Of a stretch of 6,964 nucleotides of DNA, positions 5,827 through 6,964 are shown one piece after another. The stretch lies in NCBI GenBank assembly GCA_937888665.1, contig CALBET010000080.1, positions 1 through 6,964 of the forward strand. The letters are read 5' to 3'. Position 1 is the stretch's first letter. Each line of letters starts with the position of its first letter. The position numbers and the translations under genes are program-made. Under the pieces are notes generated by a model, which searched no databases, was not told where the DNA came from, and saw nothing but the letters and a program-made list of their open reading frames with translations. The stretch is from an uncultured Acidobacteriota bacterium (GTDB lineage Bacteria > Acidobacteriota > Vicinamibacteria > Vicinamibacterales > UBA8438).

Positions 5827-6964
5827 CGTGGATGGTCCCCGTCTTTCAGCGCTCGCGGCGGCGGCAGGCCGTCCGCGACCGCCTGCGAGTCGGCGACGGC
5901 CGGCAGCGCGATCGTGAACGTGCTCCCGTCGCCAGACACGCTCTCGACCGACACGGTGCCCCCGTGCGCCTCGACAATGTGTCGCACCATCGCCAGGCCA
6001 ATGCCGGTCCCCTTGATGCCGTGGGTGTGACTCGCCGCGCCGCGCACGAACTTCGTGAAGATCTCGTCCTGCTCGCGACGCGGGACACCGACGCCCCGGT
6101 CGCGAACGCTGATGGCGACAGCGCCATCTCCGACGTCCACCTTCACGAACACGGTTGGACTCGCACCTGAATACTTGACGGCGTTGTCGAGCAGATTCCA
6201 CAAGGCTCGCGCAAACGCCTCAGGGTCCACATCGACGGCGCCACAGTCGTCGGCGATCGACACCTCGACGGTGCCCACGTCCGGGGCCACCTCTCGTCGA
6301 AAGTCGTCCACGATGCCGCGTACGAGTGGCGCGGTAGCGCGGCGTTCGAGCCGGTACGGGCGCGCACCGGCCTCCATCCGACCGAAGTCGAGCAGTGACT
6401 CGACGAGGCGCCGCAGCCGGTCGGTGGCGCGTGCCTGGGCCTGATAGAACGTCCGACGTTTGGCGGCCGGCTGGTCCGGATCCTCGTTGAGCAGGTCCGT
6501 GAACTGACGCAGCGAGGTGAGGGGTGTGCGAAATTCATGCGACACGGCCGAGACGAAATCGGTCTGTAGCCGGGCCACGGCAAGCTCTCGCGAGACCGCG
6601 CGCACGATGACATACCCACCAGCGAGCACCAGGCCGACGAGCAGCGCCAGACCGGCGAAGAGTAGCCGGCGGCGGGTGGCGAGCGCGTCGAGGTCGCCAC
6701 CCGCGTCAGTGCTGCTGACGAAGACATTCCACGGAAGCTGCGTGACCGCGGCGGAGCGAGGCTCGGTCGCCGAGGCGTCGGCTGGGACGGTGCCAAGCAC
6801 GCCCTGGCCCTCGGCGCCAGTCAGCGCCACTCGGAGTCCACGGGCATCCACGGCCGAGAGCGGCCCCTCGAGCCGCTCCCGCTGCTGGAAACGACGCCCC
6901 GCCACCAGGGCCACCAGCCGATCGCCCGACGACCGCCACAACACGGTCACGTCGACACCGGCGA
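5811..6964 (-). CDS. Membrane sensor histidine kinase, N-terminus beyond the window
   Basis: The frame is open from the right edge to the TGA at 5811-5813; the true start is not visible. Numbering from the in-frame GTG at 6950, residues 1-94 are an apparently extracytoplasmic sensor segment with no recognised domain, and about 96-118 form one transmembrane helix. A short linker leads directly to the H-box SHEFRTPL with phospho-acceptor H138, without a HAMP domain. Then come the N-box NLLDNAVKY (252-260), G1 box DRGVGVP (284-290), F-box FTKF (298-301) and G2 box GTGIGLAM (314-321), all intact. It should autophosphorylate and pass phosphate to D52 of the overlapping response regulator. The signal is unknown. 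The C-terminal tail after the ATPase domain (about 350-379) is unusually Pro/Asp-rich but is short and shares bases with the regulator start. Confidence 0.95.
   Translation of the reverse strand, partial: AGVDVTVLWRSSGDRLVALVAGRRFQQRERLEGPLSAVDARGLRVALTGAEGQGVLGTVPADASATEPRSAAVTQLPWNVFVSSTDAGGDLDALATRRRLLFAGLALLVGLVLAGGYVIVRAVSRELAVARLQTDFVSAVSHEFRTPLTSLRQFTDLLNEDPDQPAAKRRTFYQAQARATDRLRRLVESLLDFGRMEAGARPYRLERRATAPLVRGIVDDFRREVAPDVGTVEVSIADDCGAVDVDPEAFARALWNLLDNAVKYSGASPTVFVKVDVGDGAVAISVRDRGVGVPRREQDEIFTKFVRGAASHTHGIKGTGIGLAMVRHIVEAHGGTVSVESVSGDGSTFTIALPAVADSQAVADGLPPPRALKDGDHPRWLAS

Noticed and set aside
5827..6201. Response-regulator frame extended upstream into the kinase gene
   Set aside because: The extension is arginine-rich shadow sequence. 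The ATG at 5826 begins the canonical receiver start ARILIVEDE.

Overview
The window is high-GC DNA with tightly packed genes. Several features point to an Acidobacteriota genome, possibly of the Vicinamibacteria type: a periplasmic TPR plus beta-propeller (PD40) protein, a MauG-type cytochrome, a YACHEGN-type protein remnant and a REP-like palindromic repeat next to a sensor-kinase operon. This assignment is inferred from gene families; no rRNA or marker gene is present.

Layout. Bases 1-579 (+) are the C-terminal HD-GYP domain of a truncated cyclic-di-GMP phosphodiesterase. Bases 598-1336 (-) are gene debris: the last 63 codons of a YACHEGN-type protein, then a tandem-VOC (glyoxalase-fold) gene that has lost its N-terminus and carries a frameshift at an A5 run. 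Bases 1337-1554 hold no recognisable gene; they are AT-richer and contain a candidate promoter and a tandem repeat. Bases 1555-2353 (+) are an overlapping pair, a 78-residue helical protein and a minimal nucleotidyltransferase (MNT/AbiEii fold). This toxin-antitoxin-like pair is the most system-like part of the window. Bases 2415-4999 (-) hold a 700-residue secreted TPR/PD40 protein followed 26 bp downstream by a 151-residue single-haem remnant or minimal form of a di-haem cytochrome c peroxidase. Bases 5000-5151 contain leader hairpins and a REP-like double palindrome. Bases 5152-6964 (-) are an OmpR-type response regulator preceded by its histidine kinase, which runs off the right edge.

How they fit together. 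The kinase and regulator overlap and must be co-expressed. The PD40 protein and the small cytochrome form a second likely transcription unit on the same strand, separated from the regulator by the REP-like element; regulation of one by the other is possible but not shown. The nucleotidyltransferase pair lies on the opposite strand between decayed genes and a deletion-shortened cytochrome, which fits accessory DNA in a region that has undergone rearrangement. I found no CRISPR array, transposase, tRNA or rRNA.
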